From contig BBXU01003243.1 in assembly GCA_001598975.1 (NCBI GenBank), positions 1 through 18,918 of the forward strand: 18,918 nt of DNA. The letters are read 5' to 3'. Source of the DNA: Parachlorella kessleri (Eukaryota; Chlorophyta; Trebouxiophyceae; Chlorellales; Chlorellaceae). The notes beneath the pieces are model-generated. The model did not search any database and was not told the origin of the DNA. It worked only from the letters and a program-made list of their open reading frames with translations. Below, in pieces: positions 1-9,846 of this stretch (position 1 is the first letter of the stretch; every line of letters begins with the position of its first letter). The position numbers were made by a program, and so were the translations under genes.

Positions 1-512
1 AAAAAAAAAGACCCCAGGCGTTGGGATCCACCTGCACACGCTCCCAAGGGCCGACAAGCACCGGAACGGCGCGGCTCCTGTGCTCCGGAAGTGGAGTCTA
101 ACTCCGAGCCGGAGTCGGGCCCAGAGTCGGAGGCAGCGCCACCTCCACCCTGGCGCTGGCGAGGCAAGTGCTTGAACCCCACAGGATGGCACCCACAGGG
201 CACCTAGCGGCAGTGCAACATGCGGAACCTCCTCCATGTTCCCATTAGCAGCACACACAGAGAGTACAGCTTGCGCAACTCCACCTGGCATAACTGCGCA
301 GAGCTCCCACTCTGGCTGCCAAGGTTGGAGGGCCGTGGCACGCCACTTGGCTGGCAGAAAGTTCCATACCAGCTGCAAAGGCGGAGGTAGCGGCTGCTCG
401 AGCTGCCCCGAAGCGGCCGGGTGTTGCACTGTCCAAAGGCCACCCCCGGCCAGGGCTGGGAAATGTCGTGGCTTAGTCTTCCGCTCATCTAACACCACGG
501 TTTGTGCCATGG
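1..512 (+). pseudogene. Possible partial spliced gene, or remnant, at the window edge
   Basis: Frame 1 is open from base 1 to an in-frame TAG at 205-207. It encodes a charged, Ser/Glu/Pro-rich stretch ending in a Trp/Arg-rich patch. The same frame resumes after a possible acceptor at 213 and reads a Cys/Trp-containing segment starting CNMRNLL. A possible donor at 387 and acceptor at 453 are in matching phase and lead to a short segment (AGKCRGLVF...) that ends at a good donor, G|GTGAGT, at 513. No family is recognised. The inferred introns (about 46 and 67 bp) are much shorter than the 146-622 bp of the well-supported introns in this window, and the TAG has no clean explanation. This may be a decayed gene or chance open frame. 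A competing frame is also open from about 214 to 538. Confidence 0.22.
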
Positions 513-1072
513 GTGAGTACTACCTTACTGTCACATGACTGCCATTATGTTTTGATTTGGATTTGTGTTTGCTAGGCAGGAGGGCCAGATTTGCCAGGCT
601 GCTTAAGCTTTTGCTATTGCACCTAAGCTAATGGCGCTGCTGCCAAGAACCCGCAAGTCACCCAGAATTTTTCGCGTTCTGAGTGTCAAGGGCTTCTAGA
701 TTCTCAGGTTCGTTTGTGACTTGTGGGTGCAGAACCACCCGACTGTGCTCTAGAGTCCTGTGGTGTTGCTAGAGAAGAGAGGGCTGACTTTGTACTGAGC
801 AAGGGCCGAACAGCACCGGAGTGTCCGTGCTGGGTCTTTCCTTTCCTGCGTGAACCTGCTGACTCTGTAACACCTCCTGAGACTTACGTTCCGCTATATA
901 CAGTACTCTTTTTACATATATAGGGGATGGCTACACGGGCAGATGGACGGACGACCAGCCAGGGGAAGGACAAGGAAAAAGACCTCGAACATAGGAGAAC
1001 TTGGCCTTTTCTAGAATTTGAGGGAAAGGAGAAGAAACCTAAACCCCATTCAGAGAGGAAAGGGAGGAGTAT

Positions 1073-1091
1073 CCAGCAACGAAGTTGCTGG
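1073..1091. repeat. Short perfect hairpin, 8-bp stem
   Basis: CCAGCAAC at 1073-1080 pairs perfectly with GTTGCTGG at 1084-1091 around the 3-nt loop GAA. There is no T-run or gene end beside it, so no function is assigned. Confidence 0.6.
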
Positions 1092-1509
1092 AACTAGTTT
1101 GTTGGAGGGTAGTTGGGCTTATCCGCAGTACCCAAGGTACCAAAAGGATCAAGGCATGTCCGTTCGATCAAACAACGATCACACTGTCACACAAGCTACA
1201 GAAACGATGGGTATATACAAAGAACAAGTAGACACCTAAGAAGGGCTGGTCACCTACTGTGACGTGCCGGACTACATTATGGGTAAGGCACCACACGGAG
1301 CTTGGCATTGCAACCCCCCTTACCCAAAGGACCAACAGTGACATACTGACAGCCCCGGTTGTACACACTGGAGTCCTGTTACTGAGGACTTGTACTCTTC
1401 ACGGCTAAGGTTGAAGAGACCCAGGGCAACAAAACTTTGGCTCTACGGCACTCTGACCTGCTGTATCTAGGGGCAGCCCCCTTGGGCGCTGTGTGGTTAC
1501 GCTTTACAC

Positions 1510-1516
1510 TATATAT
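1510..1516 (+). promoter_or_regulatory. TATA-like upstream element of the tRNA-Val gene
   Basis: TATATAT sits about 32-38 bases before the mature 5' end of the tRNA, and a CAA triplet follows at 1541-1543. Plant and algal tRNA genes often have an AT-rich element near -30 and CAA at the start of transcription. The positions fit that pattern, but use of these elements is inferred. Confidence 0.4.
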
Positions 1517-1547
1517 TGTGTAAATTTCCAACTCGGATCACAACCGT

Positions 1548-1621
1548 GGTCGGATGGTGTAGTTGGTTATCACGTTCGCCTCACACGCGAAAGGTCCCCA
1601 GTTCGAACCTGGGTTCGACCA
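1548..1621 (+). tRNA. tRNA-Val (anticodon CAC)
   Basis: A complete cloverleaf can be folded by eye. The 7-bp acceptor stem GGTCGGA/TTCGACC has one G-T pair. The D-arm is closed by GTG/CAC. The anticodon stem TTCGC/GCGAA holds the loop CTCACAC, giving anticodon CAC at 1582-1584, which reads the valine codon GUG. The variable loop is AGGTC, and the T-arm CCCAG/CTGGG encloses TTCGAAC. A1621 is the discriminator base. CCA is not encoded and there is no intron. The internal A box (D-arm) and B box (GTTCGAACC) of a Pol III promoter are present. A T-run terminator follows at 1626. The eukaryotic-type promoter layout points to a nuclear gene. Confidence 0.93.
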
Positions 1622-1625
1622 ATGC

Positions 1626-1630
1626 TTTTT
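1626..1630 (+). terminator. RNA polymerase III T-run terminator
   Basis: Five T residues begin five bases after the discriminator base of tRNA-Val. This is the expected place and form of a Pol III stop signal. Confidence 0.8.
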
Positions 1631-2051
1631 CCTACGCCAAAGTTTTACTCCAATTCCTTCCCTCCATACAGTTTGCGGTCCCAAATACACCTACGACCCA
1701 TCACGACGGGAAGTTATGCAGCGAGACCAGGCCCGAGTCACGGCATCTGGGCAACAAATACATACCTAGGCACTTATACGTTGCCCGTTGCCGCCCGGTG
1801 CATCCGTAACTGCCGTTGTGTGTTATTCCCGCATGGGACGCCGATGGCAGGGATCCCGGAGGACAAGCTGATAACCCAAAAATGTCTGGGCCAGTCGCCC
1901 ATATTCACTTCCATGGAGGCTTCGGGGTGCGGGGAAGCTTGTTGTCGCATTCGTGGCGCTGCGAGGAGTGGCGAGTGCTTCCGTGCAATATAATCAATTG
2001 AGGCCCATCTACAAAGGGGCGTTCTGAACATTGGGGACAGTCGCCCACATG

Positions 2052-2082
2052 GGTGGGGAGAGAGGGGCACCCTCTCCCCACC
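2052..2082. repeat. Hairpin with perfect 11-bp GC-rich stem
   Basis: GGTGGGGAGAG at 2052-2062 is the exact reverse complement of CTCTCCCCACC at 2072-2082, with a 9-nt loop. A transcript would fold strongly, but no gene end or T-run adjoins it. Confidence 0.65.
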
Positions 2083-2377
2083 TATCAAAGCCAAGTGATG
2101 AACCTCTTCAGCGAGGGCGAAACCGGTCTTGGTTGCTGGCGCCTTCCATCATCCATCTCTACCATCCTTTGTGTCTGATGGAGTTGTGGACGTTCAGGCT
2201 TGTTACTCTAAAATACTGACCAGGTTAGCATGGCTCCTCAACTTTTGGAGCTTACATTGTATTCAAGCATCCACTCCTTCAAGAGTGAGGAGGGTATTAC
2301 GTAAAGCAAAAAGGCAAGGAAGTATACGGCCTTGGGTAGCCAAAGAGGGACAAATAGATAGGTGCATTTCTTGACTT

Positions 2378-2663
2378 TACCATGCTAAGTCTAGTCTAAT
2401 CTAGTCTAATCTTACAGCGTATGCCACCTGACAATGCTGTTGAGATACCTCCAAGTGGGGCCAACAAAAAGCCACAAACCGCACACACTAAGATCTATCC
2501 TACCAAGCTTCTTCACGTGTCCCTCATTGCTCAAGCACTCAGCCAATTGAATACAAACCGCGAGCCGCCCTCAACGTCCATTTTCTCCCAATGTTGCCGG
2601 CGGGTCCCACCCAAGTCTAGCTCCTTCAAATACCATGCTAAGGTCATCCTATATTAGACTAGT
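2378..2663. repeat. Repeat-bounded segment, possibly a small MITE-like element
   Basis: The 12-bp word TACCATGCTAAG occurs at 2378-2389 and again at 2631-2642. CTAGTCTAAT is tandemly repeated just after the first copy (about 2391-2410), and its reverse complement ATTAGACTAG lies at about 2653-2662, just after the second copy. The interval between (about 240 bp) has no gene. This could be a short non-autonomous transposon with subterminal inverted repeats. The repeats are short, so chance or a decayed element remain possible. Confidence 0.3.
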
Positions 2664-2806
2664 AATATGGTATCATGACGGCTTATCACCTCATGTCATA
2701 ACCAGGAACCCTGCTGCACAAACTACGAGGGACGGGTGAATCCGTAAGTAAACGCTACAATAAAACGCTATAAAGTTATATACCGAAATCATACATTTAT
2801 CACGGT

Positions 2807-2828
2807 CGACTGAACTATAGTTCAGTCG
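2807..2828. repeat. Perfect 22-bp palindrome
   Basis: The two 11-base halves (CGACTGAACTA and TAGTTCAGTCG) are exact reverse complements with no spacer. It lies in AT-rich DNA about 65 bp beyond the predicted end of the - strand gene at 2893-4190. It could be a dyad binding site, a cruciform, or the end of a mobile element. Confidence 0.7.
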
Positions 2829-2892
2829 CTAGCTAGAACAAGGGTTGATAATTATGATCATGAACACATAAGTCAAGGTATTTGACCTTATT

Positions 2893-4190
2893 CTACCCGT
2901 GCACCAAGAAGCTGAAAATAAATAAATAAATACGCCCATACCAAGAAGCTGTGAAAAATGGCAAAGAAGATGTTGAAGTACATGCAATGCTAATGGCACC
3001 GCGGGCGCAAGCAAGATGCCGCCAATGATAGGAATGTTTGCACACGACTCACCCAAGGCTACATAATACCCATCAGCGCCCATTGGCAAGCTTTGCACGA
3101 TGAAGAGGTTCGAGCTTTGCTCAAAGTCGCAGAAGTGCGGCGGCATCCAATAGTTCAAACCGACGTGTTGGCGCAAAATGCCTCCTTGATGCTATCTACA
3201 CTCTGAGGGTGCAAACCATCCCTCCAGCCCAACCACAGTGTTGTGAACCGGTGGAAGCCAACCTGCGAGCCACGTGAGGGGGCTAATGTCAGGCTCGCCT
3301 TATTTGGGACAGTCCAGGGTTATATCCATGCAGGCTTGAACGGGTGGGTGCCACATCCGGCAGCTGGAGAGGCAGAGTGTAGCAGGCTAAAAGGGCACAC
3401 CTAACCGGGGCGGGCGTCTCCCTTGCCCTGCTGTCTCTTCCCCCCCTTGCCCCTGAATGGAAGGGACCCCTCCGCGAGGGCGGACTGAACGAGGCTTGAA
3501 ATCGAGGAGCGACTAACACTTGCCCTCGGGTTGCTTGCCATTGCACTACATGGCCGCACCAGTTAACCATATCATATTTCATCATTTGTGTAAGGTTGAC
3601 CTGCCCAGCTGCCCGATTGAGCATGAAATCCACATGGCATTCTCGGTTGTTGAAGCCGCTTGCGGTGAACCACCAGCCCAAGGGGTACGTACCGCGTGTA
3701 TACACGCGGGTCATGCCGCCTTCCATTTCAAGCGTAGAAGGCAGGAGCCCATTTGCACCTGACCAGGGTTAAAACAATGAGGGGGGCATGGGGGACAAAG
3801 TGCTTTGTCGCCTGACCACAGCGGGAACCCCCAAGCTTTGCAAGGAGGGTCTACCGTTGTACGTACCATTCTAAGCAAGCAAGGGAGGATATTGCATTGT
3901 GTTTAGCAAGCCTCCCTGCCTAGACAAGGGTGTCCAAGACAGCCCACCTGTTTGTATGCAGCGTTTTTTTTCTTAAGCTCGTCATCTGCAGAATTTCTAG
4001 GGTTTCCCTGCTGTTCCGGGGCAGGTCTTTGAGCTTACCCTGGCCTGACGCCGCCGCCTGGAGTTTGGCTGCACTGAGCCTGGCGACACTGCTCCCCAAA
4101 GTTCAGCATCAGGAGGCTGGTTAGCAGGAAAGAAGTCGTGGCGCCTGCTACAAAGCCTACCCAAGGCACCTGACGATGCACGAGTACCAT
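2893..4190 (-). CDS. Unrecognised spliced gene, signal-anchored membrane protein
   Basis: Proposed exons on the - strand are 4190-4039, 3758-3520, 3191-3053 and a terminal exon 2948-2893. The first ATG gives a short Arg/His-containing end (MVLVHRQ), then a hydrophobic segment (about residues 8-29), the layout of a type II signal anchor, and ends at donor AGG|GTAAGC. Exon 2 is rich in Trp, Tyr and Met (contains YPLGWW, NNRECH and NWCGHVVQW). It joins exon 3 (contains NYWMPPHFCDFE and GADGYYVALG) in phase 0, and exon 3 ends at a strong G|GTGAGT donor that is in phase with exon 4. The exon 1 to exon 2 junction is out of phase (2 then 1), so a small exon is missing or exon 1 belongs to another gene. 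No family is recognised. The gene is divergent from the transferase gene starting at 4622, with 431 bp between their start codons. Confidence 0.45.
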
Positions 4191-4621
4191 GGTTGCGGTG
4201 AGCACTTGGGATGGCAAGGTCGGCGCGGCCCAGGCCGCCTACTGCTGCCAGCTGTTCTATGAGGCCGGAGAGGTGGCGTAGGACTGACAACTCCGGTTGA
4301 TGTCTTAACCGGCTACGTCGTGTTGATCAGCCGGCATTGACTCACTGGCGCATCAACCTGTCCTAAAGGTTCAAAAGGACGAAATGCGTAGAGGAAACCG
4401 GTTCTGGAGCACGAAACGATACTCAGGAGAGGTTCCTGCTTCCAGCCACCCCCCAACGACAAATGGCGGTGGATCCGCTTCCTCGACAGATACCCCGCTG
4501 TTGGGAGCTGTTCAAGCCGAGGGGCACCTGGCCGCGCCTACACTTTGCCCTGCAACGCACCGTAGCAGCTCTTGCCCTTGTACATAAGGGCCCACATTCA
4601 GTATTAGAGCATGATACGACG
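4191..4621. promoter_or_regulatory. Divergent intergenic region, likely shared promoter
   Basis: This interval lies between two start codons facing away from each other (4190 on -, 4622 on +). It must hold both 5' untranslated regions and probably both promoters. No TATA box or known motif stands out. The + strand frame is open through the second half, from an ATG at 4463, in frame with the downstream gene. That upstream start is considered unlikely because it would bury the signal anchor about 60 residues inside the protein. Confidence 0.4.
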
Positions 4622-7600
4622 ATGAGCTCTCCTTGCAAGTTACAAGTCACGTCTGCCTTCATCTTAGGCGCCTTCCTCTCAGCAGCGGTGCTGCTGGGCA
4701 CTGGCAGCTCTTTCGAAACAAGGCAGGTCTCCCTTGCCCTGCTGACATCAGGGGGCACAGCAGGAAGCACAAGCGGCACTGCCAGAACGCAGGAGCTGCA
4801 GCGGCAGCTAGACCAGGTGCAGCGGCAGCTGGCCACACTTTTACAAAACACCACGCACTTGCAGCTTGAAAAGCAGCAGCTGGAGCAAACCAGCACGAAG
4901 TTGCAGCAGCAGGCCACAAACGCAAGTGCAGTGTGCCAGCGTGTCATGCTTGACCGGGAGCAGCTGCTGGCCCAGCATCAGCTTGCCGAGGCCACTATCG
5001 CTAGCCAGAATAGTAGCAGCAGCAGCAACATTGAGATACAAGAAGAACGGCACAGGTGTGAGGAGGAGAAGGGGCGCGCTGCACAGCTACTGAAGGACGC
5101 AGCGGAGCAGTTAAGGAAAAGTCGTGAGGACCTGGCAGGCTGCGAGGATGACCTGCGTACTGACGCAGAAGCCGACCGACGCCAGCTGGACGCGGTGTTG
5201 AGCACCTGGCCGCAGATATTAGCAGTGCGGCATGGGGTCATAGCGCAGCAGCCGCAGCGGGGCATCATCACCTCTGCAGCCCAAGGGTCACATGTGGCTA
5301 ATGCATTTGTCAACCTGTATGTGCTGCGGCATCACCTCCACTGCAGCCTACCGGTGGCCATCACGTGAGTGCGGCACTCGCATGGGCGGCGTGCAGGTGC
5401 CTGTATCGTGCATTACGTGGGTGCCAGGGAGTTGCCTGCAGTGCCCAGGCTGTCTGAGAGGCGGAGGGCTGGCTTGAGACTTGAGCTCATGGGGCAGCAG
5501 CAGCTCCGTAATCAGTGGTGGCGGTTGCACAGGCTGGCGTGACTGCGAAGGCCAGTTTCCACCGAATGAGGGTGACACCGCACTTGGGAGGACTGCACTG
5601 GCTGGCTGACTGTATCAGCTTGACAGTTCTGACTGAGATATGTTGCAGGTTCTACGGAGCCATTGAGAGCGTGGCTGCGGCGACACGGGCCTTTTTCAAG
5701 GTAAGCAGCGGGCGGGGCTCTGTCTACAAAAACCTGGTGTTGCTGGCTGTGCAGCCAAGGACTAGGCAAAATGAGGGATGCTGCCTGTGTAGCATAGCAC
5801 GTTGGTACGTTTCTGGCTCCTAGGCGCGGTGGAATGCAGTGGCTGGATCAATCCTGGGCTTGTATGGGTCGCCACACACATAGTGCGGTCCCTGACCGTC
5901 AGGTGCCCTGTGCAGGAGCACATCCAAGATATCACATTCTATGACACAAGCAGGCCTCCCTACCCTGCCCACCAGCGGCCTCTGCTGAGAAAGCAGGCCG
6001 TAACGTTTGTGGAGGGGTAAGGAAGGGGTCCTAAAATTGGGGCATAGGCTGCTTGCATGGAAGACAATACCCTGTCGATCTCGGTCTGTTTAGGGCTGCC
6101 GCAGGCAAAGGAGGGTGGTCACCTTGTGGCGATTGAGCTTGGCTTGCGCTTCAGAAGTTGTGGGCGTGAGTGGCAGTACCTGGCCTCAGTAAGGCCCCTG
6201 GTGGGATCCTGGTCCTACTGGGTGGCTGCTGGGTTTTGCTTGCAGGTGGAAGCTAAAGGTGTATGGGCTGTACCAGGCACCCTTCCAGGAGGTAAGCAGG
6301 GCAGCCGGTTTCGGTGTGCATCACACAGCTTTGAAAGCATTACAGTGCCGCTGCCGCAGCCCCTGACTTTTGATGTGGCCTGCTACGGCTATCTTTTTTG
6401 GTGGCGATACAGAGCTTACAGGAATCCGGCTTTGCCAGGAAAAGCTGCAGCTACACGCCCTGCTTTGCAACGTCTGTGAGGGGGGTGGCAGCCCTACAAA
6501 GGCGTCGGCTATTGCTGTGGACTGGTATGTGTCCTGGCTGCAGTTCCAACCTCCGTCTGCATGTCTGCCGCCAGGTGCTGTACCTTGACTCGGACTGCAT
6601 GCCCCTTTACGACCCACGCGCGCTGTTCGAGACCCCTGAGTACCAGCAGCACGGGGTTGTCATCTTCCCAGGTAAGCCCCAGTATGCGCATGCCTGATGT
6701 ATACAGCGGGTGGAGGGGCAGCCCCTGCAGCAGGCCGGCCCTAATGCGGGGGAGTTGCAAGTGATGCTAGCCACAGTCGGTCGCTTGCAAGGCCGGCGTA
6801 CAAGCAAGGCGCTACCCACGTAAAATTTTCAAATGCATCAGTAGAGGCAGGCCGCTGGCTTGCCTCCCTGTGGGCTGAGGAAGCTTGCATGCTCAGTGGC
6901 TTGCCAAATCTCGTTGTCAAATCGTCGCCCTTGTGTGCAGACCGGCCAGGGGAGGCGCCCCGCGACCCCCAGCACCAGCTGTACACACACTTTGGGCTGC
7001 ACAATCCCTGGGCCGGCAGCCCCACCCTCAGCCAGGCGGACACTGGCATGCTGCTGCTCAACAGGTGGGAGCAAGGTTTAAGCTGGGAGCCCTTGCGAGT
7101 CGGACCGCATTGTAAGCATCTGGTGGATGCATGCTGCCACCCTCAGGGCGACTGGGCGGTGGTAGTCATTGCGCCTGCCCAGCTGCTGTTCATCATAGGG
7201 CAGGTGCGCCGCCCCCATAGGCTGTGGCCTGGGGCTGCACAGCATGTTCTTTGCAACAGGCTGCCTGGGTATCTGGTTGGGCTGTGCCACACCTGTTCTT
7301 GGGGCTCACATGACTGGGAGGGTTATTGTGTGGCTGTGGTGTCTGCCTGACGCAAAGGGCGGCTGTTGTGTAACTTCTCGCAGGACTAAGCACGTGGATG
7401 TGCTGGAGTACCTCCTGTTCCTCAACGTGCATGATGACTTCACCTACCGGGTGTCTTTTGGTGAGTCGTGCCAAGCAGAGCCCAGTGTGCACCTCTCTCA
7501 TAAGCGTGGGCAGCATCGTGGCGTGGGAGGCCAGATCACTGTGGAGCTAATTTGTGGATGCAGCGCTTGCTTTGTCAGAGTGCTTGGCTGGATGCCTGGT

Positions 7601-9299
7601 GGTTTTCTTGGGCAACGGGCTTGCAAGCATGCATGCATGCACATCTTAATCACTTGATCTCTGCACACGCTGGGTGCCCTGTGCAGCTTAGCTGGGATCT
7701 GTCGAGCCCTCAGATTTTGGACTAGCCTCCAGGGCTGCTTACAACCACTATTAGCCTCACCGAAGCAGCTGTGAGTGCAGGCGACAAGGACACATTCGGG
7801 GCCGCCTTCGACCTGGCTGGGAAGCGCGACGCCTTTTACCAGGTGTGGTGCGCTCCCACTGCGTCGCGCTCTGTGGGCTGGGTCGCTGGTTGTGACAGCA
7901 GTGGGTTTGGCTGCATGGCACTAGTGCGCCTCCCTACCTGCCGGCCAAAAGCTAGGTAGCTGATGCCTGCACACTGGGCCTGCTGCAGAGCCCTCACAGG
8001 CTGTCCTTGGCTCTGACAGAGAGGCAGCAGAACCCGGTGAGTGTCTACCAGGACTTGAGAACTCTGTACCGTGCGTCATTCATGTTACGTTGGAAGCACC
8101 TGGCTGGCCTTGTCCTTGTTTGCATGTCCTGTGCCAGAATCCCTGTGAAGCAGCTTGTGCAACAAGCGCTGCCCCTGCTTCGCCTCCTTGAACATGTAGC
8201 AGCATACCACAGTGGAGGCAAGCTGGCCAACCTGTTTGACGCCAACTTGCAGTGTTGGCATTCCTGCAGGGCCACTTTGCGTGGAGCGGGTACGTGCAAA
8301 TGGCGCCCAACGGGTCGGCCGCCTTCATCCACCGCTCCTGGTTCACTAAGTACAACCCTGGGGACGACACACTGCGCAGCTTCACCCACATGACGGTCGG
8401 GCTGTCTCGTAAGTCAGAGGCCTGCAGTATACTGCCTGTACAGCCGGGAGGAGGCTGCGGGGGTGGTAGGGGGCACGGTGGGTAGGAAGGCGGCAGACCA
8501 TCCTGAGTGGGGCTTGGACAGCAGCTTGTGGCATCGGAAGATATAATAGCAATGGCGGCCAGGCCTTGGTGGCAAACCACTCTGCACAGCTTAACCAACG
8601 GGATCAGTGCGGCTCTCATGTCAGCAGCCAGGCACCCACGGGGCTAGCAGGCCGCATGAGGTAAGCAGAGGCAGGCTGGAACCTGTTTTGGGTAGGGGGG
8701 TCAGGAAGTGTGGGTGCTGTGCCGGGCACTGCAGGTCGCAGTGTCGCTTGCCAGATCCCGGTCGTGTCTAGTTGTCGCGGTGGGTGGCTTGACTTGCATT
8801 AGGACCGCGGTGATGGGTGAAGTGGTTGACATGGAGCAGCTGGTCAACGTGGGGGTCCCCTTGCTCTGGGGCGCTCTCGCCTCCGCAAGGGCAACCCCTG
8901 TCATACACCGGTCTCACTGTATGCAAAGCATGAAGTGGTAGTGCTTGGTTGGAGGCCTAGCTACTGCCGCCACCCCTGGCATGGATGACAGAGCTCAACT
9001 GCCTGCTTGCCTGTCTCCTTCCTGCCGCAGCCCAGCGAGCCAAGACCAATGAGTACTTCTCCTACGATTTTCCTCCCTCGGAAATTATTCCTGTACCTGC
9101 GGAGCAATGTCACTTCGACCCCTTGGACCTGCCTGGGTCCGAGCAGCGCTGTGGCTTCCATAGCAGCGACACGGGCCTGCCTATTCCAGCATTTGCCCTC
9201 CCACAAGAGGGCCCCATGGTCAGGGCTCTGAAGGCTGCTGATGAAGCCTTTCTGCTGCTGCGAGGGGCCGTGCAAAGAAAGGGGGACATTCTGGGCTGA
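4622..9299 (+). CDS. GT71-like (Mnn1-type) glycosyltransferase, coiled-coil stem, copy 1
   Basis: Eleven exons: 4622-5364, 5649-5700, 5916-6016, 6246-6291, 6575-6671, 6941-7064, 7384-7460, 7781-7842, 7989-8036, 8270-8408 and 9031-9299. All junctions are GT-AG and in phase, giving 585 residues. Residues 9-27 form a signal anchor. About 54-205 is a Gln/Glu/Leu-rich coiled coil with N-glycosylation sequons. The catalytic domain follows: AFVNLYVLRHH, WKLKVYGLYQAPFQE, then YLDSDCMPLYDP with the DXD pair D319/D321 that would bind metal and nucleotide sugar. GDKDTF (414-419) and FIHR (469-472) complete the pattern of the alpha-mannosyltransferase family Mnn1/GT71 (Pfam Mannosyl_trans3). The family usually adds alpha-mannose in the Golgi; donor and acceptor here are inferred. 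The family's ESGQ motif is replaced by ADTG (379-382). The C-terminal 88 residues carry a C-x13-C motif shared with copy 2. ATG 4622 was chosen because it places the anchor at the N-terminus, as in copy 2. Confidence 0.85.
8409..9030 (+). other. Longest intron of transferase copy 1 (622 bp)
   Basis: It runs from donor C|GTAAGT to acceptor CTGCCGCAG and separates the last catalytic motif from the C-terminal tail exon. The flanking exons are in phase without any extra exon, and the paralogue has an intron at the same place (431 bp). No additional coding segment or RNA gene was seen inside. Confidence 0.7.
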
Positions 9300-9846
9300 G
9301 GGCAGCTGTGCACCGCCGTGTTAGTCTGGTTGAGCTTAATGCATGCATTCTTGAATGGGCTCGACAGCAGCCTGGCTATATTTTTATGATACCTGATGAC
9401 CGAGCCTAGTTAGGAAACCATGGTATGCAAATATAAACTAGGACTTCACTTCGATGCTCCCCTCACTTTGTCTCAGCTGAATTGAAAGCTGTATTCAATT
9501 TGCTTGTCTACGATCTACAGCTGCTTGCAATTTGTGTGTGATCTCTCTAAGGCATATTTGTTGTTCAATTTTTATCGGCAGATGGGTAAGCGAGCATCAT
9601 GCTATGATGGTGAGTGCCTGGCTTTCTACTTGCGTCTCTTCTTCCGGGTTCCTTACAGGCAGGCAGCCCCTCCTACCCCAACGCTGCCGCGCTGTATACA
9701 TGTACACTGTCACAATGCATATCAACATTCATGCATGGCAAATTGCTGCACTTTGCAGACAGTACCTATGTTAAAGACTTCTTCAATTATAACGTGCGGC
9801 TGTCGATTGATTTCCCATCACAAAACAGTACAGAACAGGACAAAGT

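Larger units (their letters stand above)
513..1547. other. Non-coding stretch, no gene recognised
   Basis: The open frames here are short and resemble no protein family. A possible acceptor at about 731 (TGCAG) could belong to the gene fragment upstream, but no convincing exon follows it. The only clear structure is a small hairpin at 1073-1091. Confidence 0.5.
1631..2892. other. Non-coding stretch with small repeats
   Basis: No protein-like open frame or RNA gene was recognised beyond the tRNA. The interval holds an 11-bp-stem hairpin (2052-2082), a CTAGTCTAAT tandem repeat with a flanking direct repeat (2378-2663), and a 22-bp palindrome (2807-2828). From about 2640 the DNA becomes clearly AT-rich compared with the rest of the window. 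Confidence 0.5.

Noticed and set aside
1..9. A-run as a retroposon poly(A) tail
   Set aside because: Only nine bases at the window edge, with no sequence upstream to judge.
1548..1700. tRNA-derived SINE rather than a true tRNA gene
   Set aside because: All stems are intact, a T-run terminator follows at once, and there is no A-rich tail or target-site duplication.
1493..1993. Open frame of 166 codons on the + strand
   Set aside because: It runs straight through the tRNA-Val gene, and its product resembles nothing.
4463..4621. Upstream in-frame ATG that would lengthen transferase copy 1 by 53 residues
   Set aside because: It would bury the signal anchor deep in the protein. Copy 2 has its anchor right after the start, which supports ATG 4622.
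7627..7642. GCATGCATGCATGC-like run
   Set aside because: A short simple repeat inside an intron, common by chance in this kind of DNA.
8080..8619. Open frame of 179 codons on the - strand
   Set aside because: It lies antisense to exon 10 and introns of copy 1 and is a shadow of GC-rich coding sequence.
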